64,000 bases of DNA from positions 62,001-126,000 of the forward strand of contig CAUJCO010000012.1 of the NCBI GenBank assembly GCA_963169645.1. Direction: 5' to 3'. The notes under the pieces were generated by a model. That model ran no database searches and was not told the origin of the DNA. It saw nothing but the letters and a program-made list of their open reading frames with translations. Made by a program: the position numbers and the translations under genes. Within the stretch, counting starts at the first letter, position 1. Every line of letters starts with the position of its first letter. The stretch is from Bacteroidota bacterium (GTDB lineage Bacteria; Bacteroidota; Bacteroidia; Chitinophagales; JADIYW01). Below are positions 49,853-60,320 of this stretch, piece by piece.

Positions 49853-51643
49853 CTAATCATTCAACTTCAAAACAGCCATAAATGCTTGTTGTGGTACTTC
49901 TACGTTACCAACTTGGCGCATACGTTTTTTTCCTTTTTTTTGTTTTTCCAATAATTTACGTTTACGCGAAATGTCACCGCCATAACATTTTGCAGTTACA
50001 TCTTTACGCATAGCAGAGATTGTTTCACGAGCAATTATTTTGGCACCAATGGCAGCTTGTATCGCAATTACGAATTGTTGGCGAGGAATCAGCTCCTTCA
50101 ATTTTTCGCATAATCTGCTTCCAAAATGATATGCCTTGCTTCTATGTATTAATGCAGAGAAAGCATCAACATTATCGCCATTTAATTTTATATCTAATTT
50201 TACTAAATCACTCTCACGGTAATCACTCATATGATAATCGAAGCTGGCGTATCCTTTTGAAATGGATTTTAATTGATCGTAAAAATCAAATACAATTTCA
50301 GCTAAAGGCATTTCAAATTGTAACTCTATTTTAGTAGGTGATAAGTACACTTGGTTTTTTAAAATACCTCGTTTGTCCATACATAATTTCATGATAGAAC
50401 CCACATATTCCGGTTTGGTAATTACTTGTGCTTTAATATATGGTTCTTCTACATAATCGATATGTGTTGGGTCGGGTAAATCTGTAGGATTGTTAACGGT
50501 TAGTTTTTCACCCGATTTTGTATAGGCAAAATAGGTAACGTTTGGAACAGTAGTGATAATCGTCATATCATATTCGCGTTCTAAACGTTCTTGGATAATT
50601 TCTAAATGCAATAATCCTAAGAAACCACATCTGAAACCAAAGCCTAATGCCAATGAAGTTTCCGGTTCCCAAACCAACGAAGCATCGTTAAGTTGTAATT
50701 TTTCTAACGAATCACGTAACTCTTCAAAATCATCATTGTCTATCGGATAAATACCGGCAAATACCATGGGTTTCACATCTTCAAATCCTTTGATACTTTC
50801 TAAACAAGGTTTGTTTACGTGTGTAATAGTATCACCCACTTTAATTTCTCTGGATACTTTAATTCCTGTAATAATATATCCTATATCTCCGGCTTTTATT
50901 TCACTTCGTGGCTCTTGCGTCATGCGCATAATCCCAATTTCATCGGCGTGATATTCTTTCCCTGTATTGACAAATTTTACTTTATCGCCTTTTTTTATTG
51001 TGCCATTTAATACGCGAAAATAGGCAATTACTCCTCTAAATGAATTAAAAACAGAGTCGAAAATTAATGCTTGTAATGGTTCACTTTCATTTCCTTTCGG
51101 TGCCGGAATGCGTTCAATTACAGCAGGTAATATTTTATCTACACCTAAACCTGTTTTTCCGCTTGCTTCTAAAATATCATCGTGTTTGCATCCGATTAAA
51201 TCAACAATTTGGTCTTTTACTTCTTCCACCATGGCACCATCCATATCAATTTTGTTTATAATAGGAATGATTTCTAATCCATTTTCAATCGCTAAATATA
51301 AATTAGAGATAGTTTGTGCTTGTATGCCTTGTGTAGCATCTACCAATAAAAGTGCACCTTCACAAGCAGCCAAAGAACGAGATACTTCATACGAGAAGTC
51401 GACGTGTCCGGGTGTGTCAATTAAATTGAATATATACTTTTTACCTTGATATTCGTAATCCATTTGGATAGCATGACTTTTAATTGTGATGCCTCGCTCG
51501 CGTTCCAAATCCATATCATCTAAGGTTTGTGCTTGTAAATCTCTTTCAGAAACGGTATTGGTTAATTGCAACAAACGATCGGCTAAGGTACTTTTACCGT
51601 GGTCAATATGTGCGATGATACAAAAATTACGAATATAATCCAT
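49853..51643 (-). CDS. lepA: Elongation factor 4 (LepA)
   Basis: [50 protein letters not shown]-terminal [29 protein letters not shown]. Confidence 0.98.
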   Translation of the reverse strand: MDYIRNFCIIAHIDHGKSTLADRLLQLTNTVSERDLQAQTLDDMDLERERGITIKSHAIQMDYEYQGKKYIFNLIDTPGHVDFSYEVSRSLAACEGALLLVDATQGIQAQTISNLYLAIENGLEIIPIINKIDMDGAMVEEVKDQIVDLIGCKHDDILEASGKTGLGVDKILPAVIERIPAPKGNESEPLQALIFDSVFNSFRGVIAYFRVLNGTIKKGDKVKFVNTGKEYHADEIGIMRMTQEPRSEIKAGDIGYIITGIKVSREIKVGDTITHVNKPCLESIKGFEDVKPMVFAGIYPIDNDDFEELRDSLEKLQLNDASLVWEPETSLALGFGFRCGFLGLLHLEIIQERLEREYDMTIITTVPNVTYFAYTKSGEKLTVNNPTDLPDPTHIDYVEEPYIKAQVITKPEYVGSIMKLCMDKRGILKNQVYLSPTKIELQFEMPLAEIVFDFYDQLKSISKGYASFDYHMSDYRESDLVKLDIKLNGDNVDAFSALIHRSKAYHFGSRLCEKLKELIPRQQFVIAIQAAIGAKIIARETISAMRKDVTAKCYGGDISRKRKLLEKQKKGKKRMRQVGNVEVPQQAFMAVLKLND

Positions 51644-51715
51644 GATGCAAAAATACGGATAATGCAGCTATAAAAAAATGGGAAATAATTTATTAATAAG
51701 TAACCTTAATGTAGG

Positions 51716-52582
51716 TTATTTTTGCTTTTTATTAGTGGAAGTAGAACTTGGCATTTTATCCAAATTTTTCAATGGGTCACGTTTTTTAAGTGTATATGTG
51801 ATACCAAAATGAGGTTGAAATCCAAGGTTACTTTGGTAGGAAAATGCTACATCAAAACTAACACCTTGTTTTAGTAATACACCAATACCTAAGGTTCCTG
51901 TAACAGGATCTGTGGCGACGCCTGCACGGAAGCAAACTATATCCTTTAGAGTGTATTCTGCACCGGCTCTGAAAATGAGTTTATTCTTTAAGTCTTTGTC
52001 AATTTGAGCAGAAATATAGAATTTTTTAATTGCCTCATACGTAATTCCCAGTCGGAATAGAGTAGGTACTTTCTCACCGGTTGCTTTATCTACATAAAGT
52101 TTTAAAGGATTATACACATGGAAAGCAATCGCCAATTCATCAATTGGTTTAGAAAATATACCTAACTCAAAAGTGAAATAATTTTTGGAGCCGTAGCCAC
52201 TAATTTGAGTATTCAAGTAATCGAGTTGCATGCCTAATGAAACCCATTTAGCTAATTTTATGGAATAGGATAACCCTAATTTTTTTTCATTGAATAAATT
52301 ATATCCAAAATAATTAAACGAAAGTCCGAGTGTTCCGCCTTTCTTTACCGGAACAGCAATAACGGTAGATATATTACTGACATTTTGCCCCAAAAAAACA
52401 GGTGCATAATAGATACCAAATGAAGGCCTTTCTAAATAAGCACCTGCTGCTTGGTTATTGTAAACGGAATACGCATTTATCATAGAAATAGAATTTAATC
52501 CCATTCCTATTTGTCTGGCTCCCGACACTCTCAATTCGCCCATTGTAAAAGCTGAAACAGATGTTCCTAAAAGCAAGCACAA
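51716..52582 (-). CDS. Outer membrane protein, unknown function (start codon uncertain)
   Basis: GARQIGMGLNSISMINAYSVYNNQAAGAYLERPSFGIYYAP; beta-strand pattern; frame stays open upstream. Confidence 0.6.
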   Translation of the reverse strand: MCLLLGTSVSAFTMGELRVSGARQIGMGLNSISMINAYSVYNNQAAGAYLERPSFGIYYAPVFLGQNVSNISTVIAVPVKKGGTLGLSFNYFGYNLFNEKKLGLSYSIKLAKWVSLGMQLDYLNTQISGYGSKNYFTFELGIFSKPIDELAIAFHVYNPLKLYVDKATGEKVPTLFRLGITYEAIKKFYISAQIDKDLKNKLIFRAGAEYTLKDIVCFRAGVATDPVTGTLGIGVLLKQGVSFDVAFSYQSNLGFQPHFGITYTLKKRDPLKNLDKMPSSTSTNKKQK

Positions 52583-52807
52583 ACTCCAAATCCTATATTT
52601 AGTCTTCTGCTTTATTTTCCAAAATTTAGTTAAAATCGAATATTGAATTGCGATTTAAAGGTCTAAATTACAATTATTATTACAATTTTTCGTTTGGCAT
52701 TATAGTTGTTATGAAAGAAATAATGAAAAGATTGTGGAAAACTAAACTACTTTTTTGAGTAATTTAAAAGCACTTTTGTTAATTGAAATTGATAGAGATA
52801 TTTACGT

Positions 52808-53845
52808 ATGAAAAAATTACTTATTTTACTTTTATGTGTGCCGTTTTTTGTGGGAAGAATGAACGCGGCTGCTATATTGCACAACGATTATTCTTATTTA
52901 CAAGAGGTAACTTTAGAGCTATATACAGATGATGTACCGGCATATAAAGTTCCGGAACAAATGAAATCCATTGAAGAGGTTTTAATGTTTGATGTAATGC
53001 ATGCCACATGGAAAGATAACAAATGGGTGGCCTATACCTTGAATAAGGATTTATTAGGAACATACAAGGTTGGACAACCGGCTTTATTGGATAATGGAAA
53101 ATCAAAGAAAATTTTCTTCATCTCTAATTTTCCCGGCAGTGTAGGTGGTTTAGATATTTATTCGGCTGAATATACGAATGGAAAATGGAGTAAACCAAAA
53201 AATTTAGGTGATGTGGTGAATACTATAAATAATGAAACCAATCCGGGTTTATTAAATGAAAACACATTAACATATTCATCCAAAGGAATCATCAAAAAAT
53301 TAGATTTAAAAACGCTAAAGGTGGTCGATTTAGTAGATAACACTTCGGCAAAAATTTCGACATCGACGCAGCCTAGTTCAAAAGATGATTTGGCTGCGAT
53401 TGGTGATAATTCTACCGCGACACCAAGTGGAACAACACCGAGTGAAGATTACGGTGCTATTGGCGATAATTCATCTGCAATGCCGATAAAAACAAGCAAA
53501 GCAGCTGAGTCTATGAAAATGGAAGAGAAAGCTACGTATAGTACACCGAAACAACCTAGCGTATCTACTAACACCACTTCAAAAGTAGATAATTTAGGCG
53601 TGCAAACACGGGATGCAATGTTGGCTAAATACAAAACTGCTATTCAGCTGGGTGCGTTCTCTACTCCAAAATGGGAGCAAATTATGCCACTTTCTGAATT
53701 TGGAAAAATTATCAGTTACAAAAATGAAAATGGCGTGAATGTAGTGTGGTTAGTTGGTTTTGCCAACCGTTCAGCTGCTGAGAATGTACTTCCTAAAATA
53801 AAAGCAATTCCAGGATTTGAGAATGCATACGTAACCGGAAAATAA
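52808..53845 (+). CDS. Secreted protein with PD40/WD40-like segment and SPOR-like C terminus
   Basis: Signal peptide; FFISNFPGSVGGLDIYSAEYTNGKWSKPKNLGDVVNTINNETNPGLL; AIQLGAFSTPKWEQ...NRSAAENVLPKIKAIPGFENAYVTGK. Confidence 0.65.
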   Translation: MKKLLILLLCVPFFVGRMNAAAILHNDYSYLQEVTLELYTDDVPAYKVPEQMKSIEEVLMFDVMHATWKDNKWVAYTLNKDLLGTYKVGQPALLDNGKSKKIFFISNFPGSVGGLDIYSAEYTNGKWSKPKNLGDVVNTINNETNPGLLNENTLTYSSKGIIKKLDLKTLKVVDLVDNTSAKISTSTQPSSKDDLAAIGDNSTATPSGTTPSEDYGAIGDNSSAMPIKTSKAAESMKMEEKATYSTPKQPSVSTNTTSKVDNLGVQTRDAMLAKYKTAIQLGAFSTPKWEQIMPLSEFGKIISYKNENGVNVVWLVGFANRSAAENVLPKIKAIPGFENAYVTGK

Positions 53846-53971
53846 AATACATTTATATGAGTTTGGAAGCATTAAAAAATACCAATACACGAAAGGTGGG
53901 CATTTGCCCACCTTTCGATTCAGAAACATTGTAACACAAAATAGGGTAATTCTGATTCTTGTTTTTTCTAA

Positions 53972-55741
53972 TTATTGATACATGCTATTGATAATTGCTT
54001 TATAGCGTTCATTAATAATTTTTCGCTTGGGTTTCATTGTTGGCGTGAGTTCTCCATTTTCAACTGTCCATTCTTCCGGCAATAACGCGAATTTTTTTAT
54101 CTGTTCCCAATTACCAAAAAATGTATTGTATTTTTTTATTTCTTGTTGTATTAGTTGGTTTACTTGTTCCTGTTGAATGAGCTCCAAATTATTTTTAAAG
54201 GATAGTTGATGTTGTTTTGCCCATTCATCTAATTGCATAAAGGACGGCACCACTAAAGCAGCAATAAATTTTTTTTCATCATCGCCTACTACCATAATTT
54301 GCTCGATAAATGGGCTTTCTTTCATTTTGTTTTCTATCACTTGTGGTGCGATGTATTTTCCGCCGGCAGTTTTAAAGAGTTCTTTTTTTCTATCCGTTAT
54401 TTTTAAAAATTGATGACCATTTTGTGATATCCAAGTGCCGATATCACCTGTATGAAACCAACCCTCTTTATCTATTGCTTCGGCCGTTAATTCCGGTTGG
54501 TTGTAATAGCCACGCATAATGTTATCACCTTTTGCCAGTATTTCACCATCTTCGGCAAATTTTATTTGTACACCCGGAATTGGCATGCCCACTGTACCAA
54601 TACATCTTTCTGTTTCTTCTACGCGATTACAACACAATACCGGAGACGTTTCTGTCAGTCCATACCCTTCTAATACTTGAATGCCGGCTGCTGTAAAAAG
54701 TGTAATTAATCGCGGTTGCATGGCTGCTGCGCCGGTAATGATAAATTGCACATTTCCGCCTAAGGCTTCTTTCCATTTACTAAAAATTAGTTTTCGTGCT
54801 AAATTCAATTGTTGTTGGTACCACCAATTTTTCTTTTCTCCAATTTTATATTGAGCTCCAACATCCATTGCCCAGAAAAATAATTTCTTTTTTATGCCGG
54901 TTAATGCATTGCCTTTCGCGATGATTTTATCATATACTTTCTCAAGCATTCTTGGAACGGTAGTAAAACAAAATGGTTTTACATCTAATAAATTTTCTCC
55001 GATTGTTTCTAAACTTTCGCTGTAATGTACATGAATACCAAATGATAAATATCCAAAAAAAACCATTCGTTCAAAGCTATGACAAAGTGGTAGAAAACTC
55101 AATGCTTTTTCTCCTTCTCCGAATGGAACTATTTCTTTTATACTTTTAATATTACTTACAATATTTTTGTGCGAGAGCATAACACCTTTTGGGTTGCCCG
55201 TTGTTCCGGAAGTATAGATAATAGTGGCTAAGTCGTCTTCTTTTATTGTATTTTTGATGATATTTAATTGACCTTCATCTACTACAGTAGCTGCAATGGC
55301 TGATTGGAATTCTTGTGCTTGTTCAATTTTTTCAAAGGTATATATATCTTTTAATGCACTTACTTTACCCAACAATGGTTTTACTTTTTGGTAGATGCTT
55401 TTATCACCTACAAAAGCATATTTTATAGCTGCATCATTGAAGATATATTCGTAATCCTTTTCAGAAATGGTTGGATACATGGGTACTACAATTACGCCAA
55501 TTTGTTGTGCTCCTAAATCTACAAAATTCCATTCCGGTCGATTCGTAGAAATAAGTGCAATGGTGTCACCTGATTTTAATCCTAATTGTAATAAAAACTG
55601 ACTTACCTTATTAGCAATATTTTGCACTTCTAAAAAGGAATAATGTCGCCATTGATTCTTTTCTTTTGCTGCGATAAATGGACTATTAGGTCGTTTCTCT
55701 ACATAATAATTTAGATAATCAAAAAGACGAGCGGCTTCCAT
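53972..55741 (-). CDS. Long-chain acyl-CoA synthetase (AMP-binding)
   Basis: TIIYTSGTTGNPKGVMLSHKN; LEGYGLTETSPVLCCN; GWFHTGDIG; ITDRKKELFKTAGGKYIAPQVIENK. Confidence 0.94.
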   Translation of the reverse strand: MEAARLFDYLNYYVEKRPNSPFIAAKEKNQWRHYSFLEVQNIANKVSQFLLQLGLKSGDTIALISTNRPEWNFVDLGAQQIGVIVVPMYPTISEKDYEYIFNDAAIKYAFVGDKSIYQKVKPLLGKVSALKDIYTFEKIEQAQEFQSAIAATVVDEGQLNIIKNTIKEDDLATIIYTSGTTGNPKGVMLSHKNIVSNIKSIKEIVPFGEGEKALSFLPLCHSFERMVFFGYLSFGIHVHYSESLETIGENLLDVKPFCFTTVPRMLEKVYDKIIAKGNALTGIKKKLFFWAMDVGAQYKIGEKKNWWYQQQLNLARKLIFSKWKEALGGNVQFIITGAAAMQPRLITLFTAAGIQVLEGYGLTETSPVLCCNRVEETERCIGTVGMPIPGVQIKFAEDGEILAKGDNIMRGYYNQPELTAEAIDKEGWFHTGDIGTWISQNGHQFLKITDRKKELFKTAGGKYIAPQVIENKMKESPFIEQIMVVGDDEKKFIAALVVPSFMQLDEWAKQHQLSFKNNLELIQQEQVNQLIQQEIKKYNTFFGNWEQIKKFALLPEEWTVENGELTPTMKPKRKIINERYKAIINSMYQ

Positions 55742-55750
55742 GTTCTGATA

Positions 55751-56302
55751 TTATTTAATGAGTTTACTAATAAACTTAAAGGCGTCTGTTCCGGCTTTTT
55801 CAATCAATTGAAATAAAATCATTTCTGTTGATACGATGAATGCTCCGGATTGTTTCATTCTTTCTAATGCGATTTGTTTGTTTTCTGCAGTTCTGGACGA
55901 AACAGCATCTGCTACGACATGCACTTCTAAGCCGGTATCCATTGCTTCTAATGCCGTTTTTAAAACACAGATATGCGATTCAACACCGCCAATAATTAAG
56001 GATTTGATATGGTGTTTTTGTAAGGTTTCAATTACTTGTTGTGATTGTAGGCAACTGAAACAAATTTTTTCTATTACTTGCGTGTTTTCCGGTATTTCAA
56101 TATCTCTACAAGTGTGTCCTAATCCATTAGGATATTGTTCTGTAATGATTGTTGGAATATTTAATATTTGAGCTGTTTTTAAAAGACGATTTGTATTTAA
56201 AAATACTTGCTCTTTATCTTGCACCACCGGCATTAGCTTTTCTTGAATATCGATGATTAATAAGGCTGTTGATGCTGCTTGTATGAGTCCGCGTGATTTC
56301 AT
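55751..56302 (-). CDS. Isochorismatase-like cysteine hydrolase (ISOC1/2-like)
   Basis: LLIIDIQEKLMPVV (Asp), TEQYPNGLGHT, GGVESHICVLKTALEAMDTGLEVHVVADAVSSR (Cys). Confidence 0.88.
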   Translation of the reverse strand: MKSRGLIQAASTALLIIDIQEKLMPVVQDKEQVFLNTNRLLKTAQILNIPTIITEQYPNGLGHTCRDIEIPENTQVIEKICFSCLQSQQVIETLQKHHIKSLIIGGVESHICVLKTALEAMDTGLEVHVVADAVSSRTAENKQIALERMKQSGAFIVSTEMILFQLIEKAGTDAFKFISKLIK

Positions 56303-56313
56303 TTTCTTATATT

Positions 56314-58038
56314 TTACATAGAAATAGAACCTTTTCTAAATTCACTTTTCCCGATGATGGCATTGATGATAAATGGAATTCCTTTTCTGCTTTTTGCTTT
56401 TGCATCTTTTGCCGCTTTTTCCATTGCAGGAATATCTTCCACTCGTTCGCCATCGGCGCCAAATGCTTTTCCTATCATTTCATAGTTAGAGTGTGCTAAT
56501 GTAATGGCACAATCACTGTTTAAAAATTCTACTTGATCGCGTGCTATTTGTGCCCAGCAGGCATCGTTTCCGATAACAGAAATCACCGGCAGTTTATGTC
56601 GTACAAATGTGTCGTATTCTACTAAGCTGTAACCGGAACTTCCATCGCCATAGATAATCCAAATATCTTTTTCCGGAAATACGACTTTTGCTCCTAATGC
56701 AAATCCGGCACCAACACCTAAAGTGCCAAATACACCCGGATCTAACCAAGATAAAGGTGCTCTCGGTTTTAAGGTGTAGGCTGCAGTTGCAACGAAATCG
56801 CCACCATCCGCCACTAATACTGTATTATCATCTAAAATTTTATCTAATGCTCTAAACAATTCAATAGGATTCATTCCATTAAGTTTATCTTTAGCTTGTG
56901 CGTCAATTGCAGCTTCACGTTGGTTATCACGTTCGCGTAGTTTTTGCACCCAATCTTTTGTTTCTGCTTGATATTTAGAAGCCAATTCAATCAAGAAATT
57001 TTGTGGATCTGCATGAATAGCAATGGTTGGTTTTTTATTTTTAAATAAATCTTCTGTACTACGATTGATAGAAACAAATGGACGATGGCCAATATGATTG
57101 CCATATTCTAATCGGAAATCATTGGGTACGCCGGCTAAAATAATTAAGTCAGCTTCCTTTATGGCTTCTTTCCTTTTATGTCGCATTTGTAAATTGGCAT
57201 CTTTTCCTACTAAACCACGTGCCATACCACTCAAATACATGGGTATATTTAATTTTGTAACGGCAGCGGCTAATTCATTTACTTTTTGAGGCAACATTAA
57301 TGCACCACTACCAATAATTAACAATGGATTTTTTGCTTTCTGTAGTGCTGTTTTTACTTGCTCAATATCTGATGCGGTATGTGTTGGAATCGTGAATGGA
57401 AGTGGTTGGTGAAATTGTATATTTTCTTTTCCTTCAAATAATTTTTTTGCATGTCGGTTAATATACCATTGCACCACGCGTTCTTGCATATTGCGAGGCG
57501 GAACATCTTTACTTTTTGCTCCATACCATTCGCGTACTAATTCTTCATTGTAGAGTGTATCAATCGGACATTCAATAAATACTGGACCTGGAACACCTTC
57601 TTGTGCTACGGCAAAGGCTCTTTCAAAAATGGGAACAATTTCCTTTACTTTCGTAATACGTGCAGCCCATTTTACCACCGGTTTCATGAGGCTCATTTGG
57701 TCGATGTCTTGCAAAGAACCTCGACCTTTTAAAATGGTTGCAGCACCACCACCTAATACTATCATCGGCGATTGTGCCATATACGCATTTTTTACAGCAG
57801 TGATAGTGTTGGTTAAGCCCGGACCGGCTGTAACAGCTGCTACACCGGGTACACCTGTTAAACGTGAAACGGCATCTGCAGCGAATACAGCATTCACTTC
57901 ATGACGTGTATCTATTACACGAATTCCAATTTTTTCTGCACTCACAAAAATAGGTGAGATGTGTCCACCACAGAGTGTAAATAAATATTTTACACCATGG
58001 TTTTGTAATACTTTTGCGATGATTTCTCCGCCGTTCAT
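56314..58038 (-). CDS. TPP-dependent lyase, acetolactate-synthase-like (ILVBL/HACL2-like)
   Basis: [79 protein letters not shown] motif. Confidence 0.9.
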   Translation of the reverse strand: MNGGEIIAKVLQNHGVKYLFTLCGGHISPIFVSAEKIGIRVIDTRHEVNAVFAADAVSRLTGVPGVAAVTAGPGLTNTITAVKNAYMAQSPMIVLGGGAATILKGRGSLQDIDQMSLMKPVVKWAARITKVKEIVPIFERAFAVAQEGVPGPVFIECPIDTLYNEELVREWYGAKSKDVPPRNMQERVVQWYINRHAKKLFEGKENIQFHQPLPFTIPTHTASDIEQVKTALQKAKNPLLIIGSGALMLPQKVNELAAAVTKLNIPMYLSGMARGLVGKDANLQMRHKRKEAIKEADLIILAGVPNDFRLEYGNHIGHRPFVSINRSTEDLFKNKKPTIAIHADPQNFLIELASKYQAETKDWVQKLRERDNQREAAIDAQAKDKLNGMNPIELFRALDKILDDNTVLVADGGDFVATAAYTLKPRAPLSWLDPGVFGTLGVGAGFALGAKVVFPEKDIWIIYGDGSSGYSLVEYDTFVRHKLPVISVIGNDACWAQIARDQVEFLNSDCAITLAHSNYEMIGKAFGADGERVEDIPAMEKAAKDAKAKSRKGIPFIINAIIGKSEFRKGSISM

Positions 58039-58113
58039 AAATAAAATTTTAAGTTGTTATTGTTGCGTTTGTTTGTTTCTCTTTAATCTAAATTTAAAAC
58101 TATTTTTTTATTT

Positions 58114-58129
58114 ACGACAAATTTGTCGT
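58114..58129. promoter_or_regulatory. Perfect 16-bp palindrome ACGACAAATTTGTCGT, candidate operator of the TPP lyase operon
   Basis: Self-complementary sequence 76-91 nt upstream of the start codon at 58038. Confidence 0.5.
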
Positions 58130-58290
58130 TTTTAAATTAATCAAAATTTTAAAAATAATATTTACGTAATATTAGAGCAGTTTAGGCAGCAAAAATTAGT
58201 AGATGCAAAAGCATTTTGCATTCATTTAATTTAAATAGATAAGTGTGCAAATAGGATTGCGAAAGAAAAGAAATAAGTGGGTGGATTTTA

Positions 58291-58929
58291 TTAAAATAAA
58301 CCGAATAATTCGGCATCTATTTTCTCTACTACTTTTCCAAAGTCATCCGGCTTGTCGGCGTAGTTCAAATCATCCACATTAATTACTAAAAGTGGACCTT
58401 CTTTGTAGTTATCAATCCAATTATTATAATAGGAATTCAATTGTTTTAAATAATCTAATCGGATATTGTCTTCGTATGCACGTCCGCGTCTTTCTATTTG
58501 ACCAACTAATGTTCCAATAGATGCTTTTAAGTAAATTAATAAATCCGGCGCATTTACTTTTTTACTGATTGTACGGAAAAAGCTGATGTAATTTTCAAAA
58601 TCTCGGGTGCTCATTAATCCCATTTCGTGTAGGTTGGGTGCGAAGATATGTGCATCTTCATAAATAGTTCTATCTTGAATAACGATTTGTTCGCCTTCTT
58701 GTATTTCAACTAATTGACGCAATCGACTATTCAAAAAATAGATTTGCAAATTAAAAGACCAACGAGGCATATCTTGGTAGAAATCGTTTAGATAAGGATT
58801 GTTTTCAACGTCTTCAAAACGAGCTTCCCAATTATAATGTTTGGCTAATTTTTCCGTAAGTGTTGTTTTTCCGGAGCCGATATTTCCAGCTACTGCGATA
58901 TGCTTGAGTTGTTTCTTTTGTTTTGCCAC
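58291..58929 (-). CDS. Deoxynucleoside kinase
   Basis: IAVAGNIGSGKTTLTEKLAKHY P-loop; ERRGRAYEDNIRLDYLKQLNSYYNNWI. Confidence 0.9.
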   Translation of the reverse strand: MAKQKKQLKHIAVAGNIGSGKTTLTEKLAKHYNWEARFEDVENNPYLNDFYQDMPRWSFNLQIYFLNSRLRQLVEIQEGEQIVIQDRTIYEDAHIFAPNLHEMGLMSTRDFENYISFFRTISKKVNAPDLLIYLKASIGTLVGQIERRGRAYEDNIRLDYLKQLNSYYNNWIDNYKEGPLLVINVDDLNYADKPDDFGKVVEKIDAELFGLF

Positions 58930-59033
58930 GAGTATGGTTTTTAATTTAGAGCATCTAATCTATATAAATTTTATTCAATGAAGAAGATAGCTGCGTTATT
59001 TTTTAAAAAAGTGGATAAGTTTGTTGCATAAGA

Positions 59034-60038
59034 TTATTTCCAAATCGGTTTTAATCCCATAATTTCTTGAACACCATCGAGGGTTGCTCTTGCACTATTT
59101 CTGGCCTTTTCTGCACCGGCTTTGGCTATTTCATTAATAAATGCTGGATTGTTTTCTAATGCAGTAATTTTTTCTTTTAGTGGTGCCGTAAATAAAATAA
59201 TGTCTTCTGCTAATTGTTTTTTGAGTTCACCATATCGGATAGTGCAATTGTTATAGCTGTCCTCAAAATGTTGAATGGAATCTTTAGAGGATACTAATTC
59301 CATCAATGTAAAAATATTTTGTATTTCTTCCGATTTTGGTTGATTCGGTTCTGTTGGACCAGCATCCGTTTTTGCACGCATTACTTTTTTACGAATAACT
59401 TCGGCATCATCTCTTAAAAATATTGCATTTCCTTCGCCTTCACTTTTTCCCATTTTTCCGTTTCCATCTAAGCCGGGTACTTTTACTAATTTTCCGGTCA
59501 TGTCAAATGCTTGTGGCTCCGGAAAAAAATCGACTCCAAACAAATGATTAAAACGTACGGCAAAATTTCGAGTCATTTCCAGATGTTGTTCTTGGTCTTT
59601 TCCAACCGGAACTTTATGTGCCCTGTGAATAAGAATATCTGCAGCCATTAATACGGGATAAGTTAATAATCCGGCATTAATATTTTCTTGGTGTTTTTTA
59701 ATTTTTTCTTTGAAAGAAGTGCATTTCTCCAACTCGCCTTTGTACGCTAACATATTTAATAAAGCATACAATTCCGATATTTCAGGGACATCAGTTTGTA
59801 CATAAATGGTACTTTTTTCCGGATCTAATCCGCAGGCGATATATTCAACTAATGTTGCACGAACTGATTTCTTTAAAAGTTCAGGATTAGGATGTGTTGT
59901 AAGTGCATGTAAATTGGCAATGAAGAAATACGCTTCATAATCTTCCTGCATTTGTATAAAATTTTTAATGGCACCAAAATAATTTCCTAAATGTAAATTT
60001 CCGGTACTACGTACACCACTTAATACTTTTTCTTTCAT
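59034..60038 (-). CDS. trpS: Tryptophanyl-tRNA synthetase
   Basis: SGVRSTGNLHLGNYFGAI HIGH-like; KMGKSEGEGNAIFL KMSKS-like. Confidence 0.97.
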   Translation of the reverse strand: MKEKVLSGVRSTGNLHLGNYFGAIKNFIQMQEDYEAYFFIANLHALTTHPNPELLKKSVRATLVEYIACGLDPEKSTIYVQTDVPEISELYALLNMLAYKGELEKCTSFKEKIKKHQENINAGLLTYPVLMAADILIHRAHKVPVGKDQEQHLEMTRNFAVRFNHLFGVDFFPEPQAFDMTGKLVKVPGLDGNGKMGKSEGEGNAIFLRDDAEVIRKKVMRAKTDAGPTEPNQPKSEEIQNIFTLMELVSSKDSIQHFEDSYNNCTIRYGELKKQLAEDIILFTAPLKEKITALENNPAFINEIAKAGAEKARNSARATLDGVQEIMGLKPIWK

Positions 60039-60320
60039 GGTGCAAATGTAGTAGTTTGTCGTTTAATTCAAAAAAAGACAATGATAGAATGCATATATAA
60101 AGTAGTTTTTACTGTATTAGCAACCTGAGTTTAGAATATCTGAATGTTTGAAATCCTTGTAATGTCAATATAAATAGAGGAAATAAGGTTGTAATTTTGC
60201 AAATACGTCTCTTTTTTGTTAAAAAATAAAGAAATTCCATTAATTTTTATTGATATATGTCATTAATTTACTAATATTATAGTAGGCATTAACATTTTTT
60301 AGCATCTAAGAAACCATAAT

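Noticed and set aside
53890-53917. Perfect hairpin CGAAAGGTGGGC-attt-GCCCACCTTTCG downstream of 53845
   Set aside because: Strong stem but no T tract on either strand, so not called as an intrinsic terminator; may still be a transcript 3' end.
60192-60199. TAATTTTG -7-like element upstream of 60321
   Set aside because: No TTTG at a suitable -33 distance; not enough for a promoter call.
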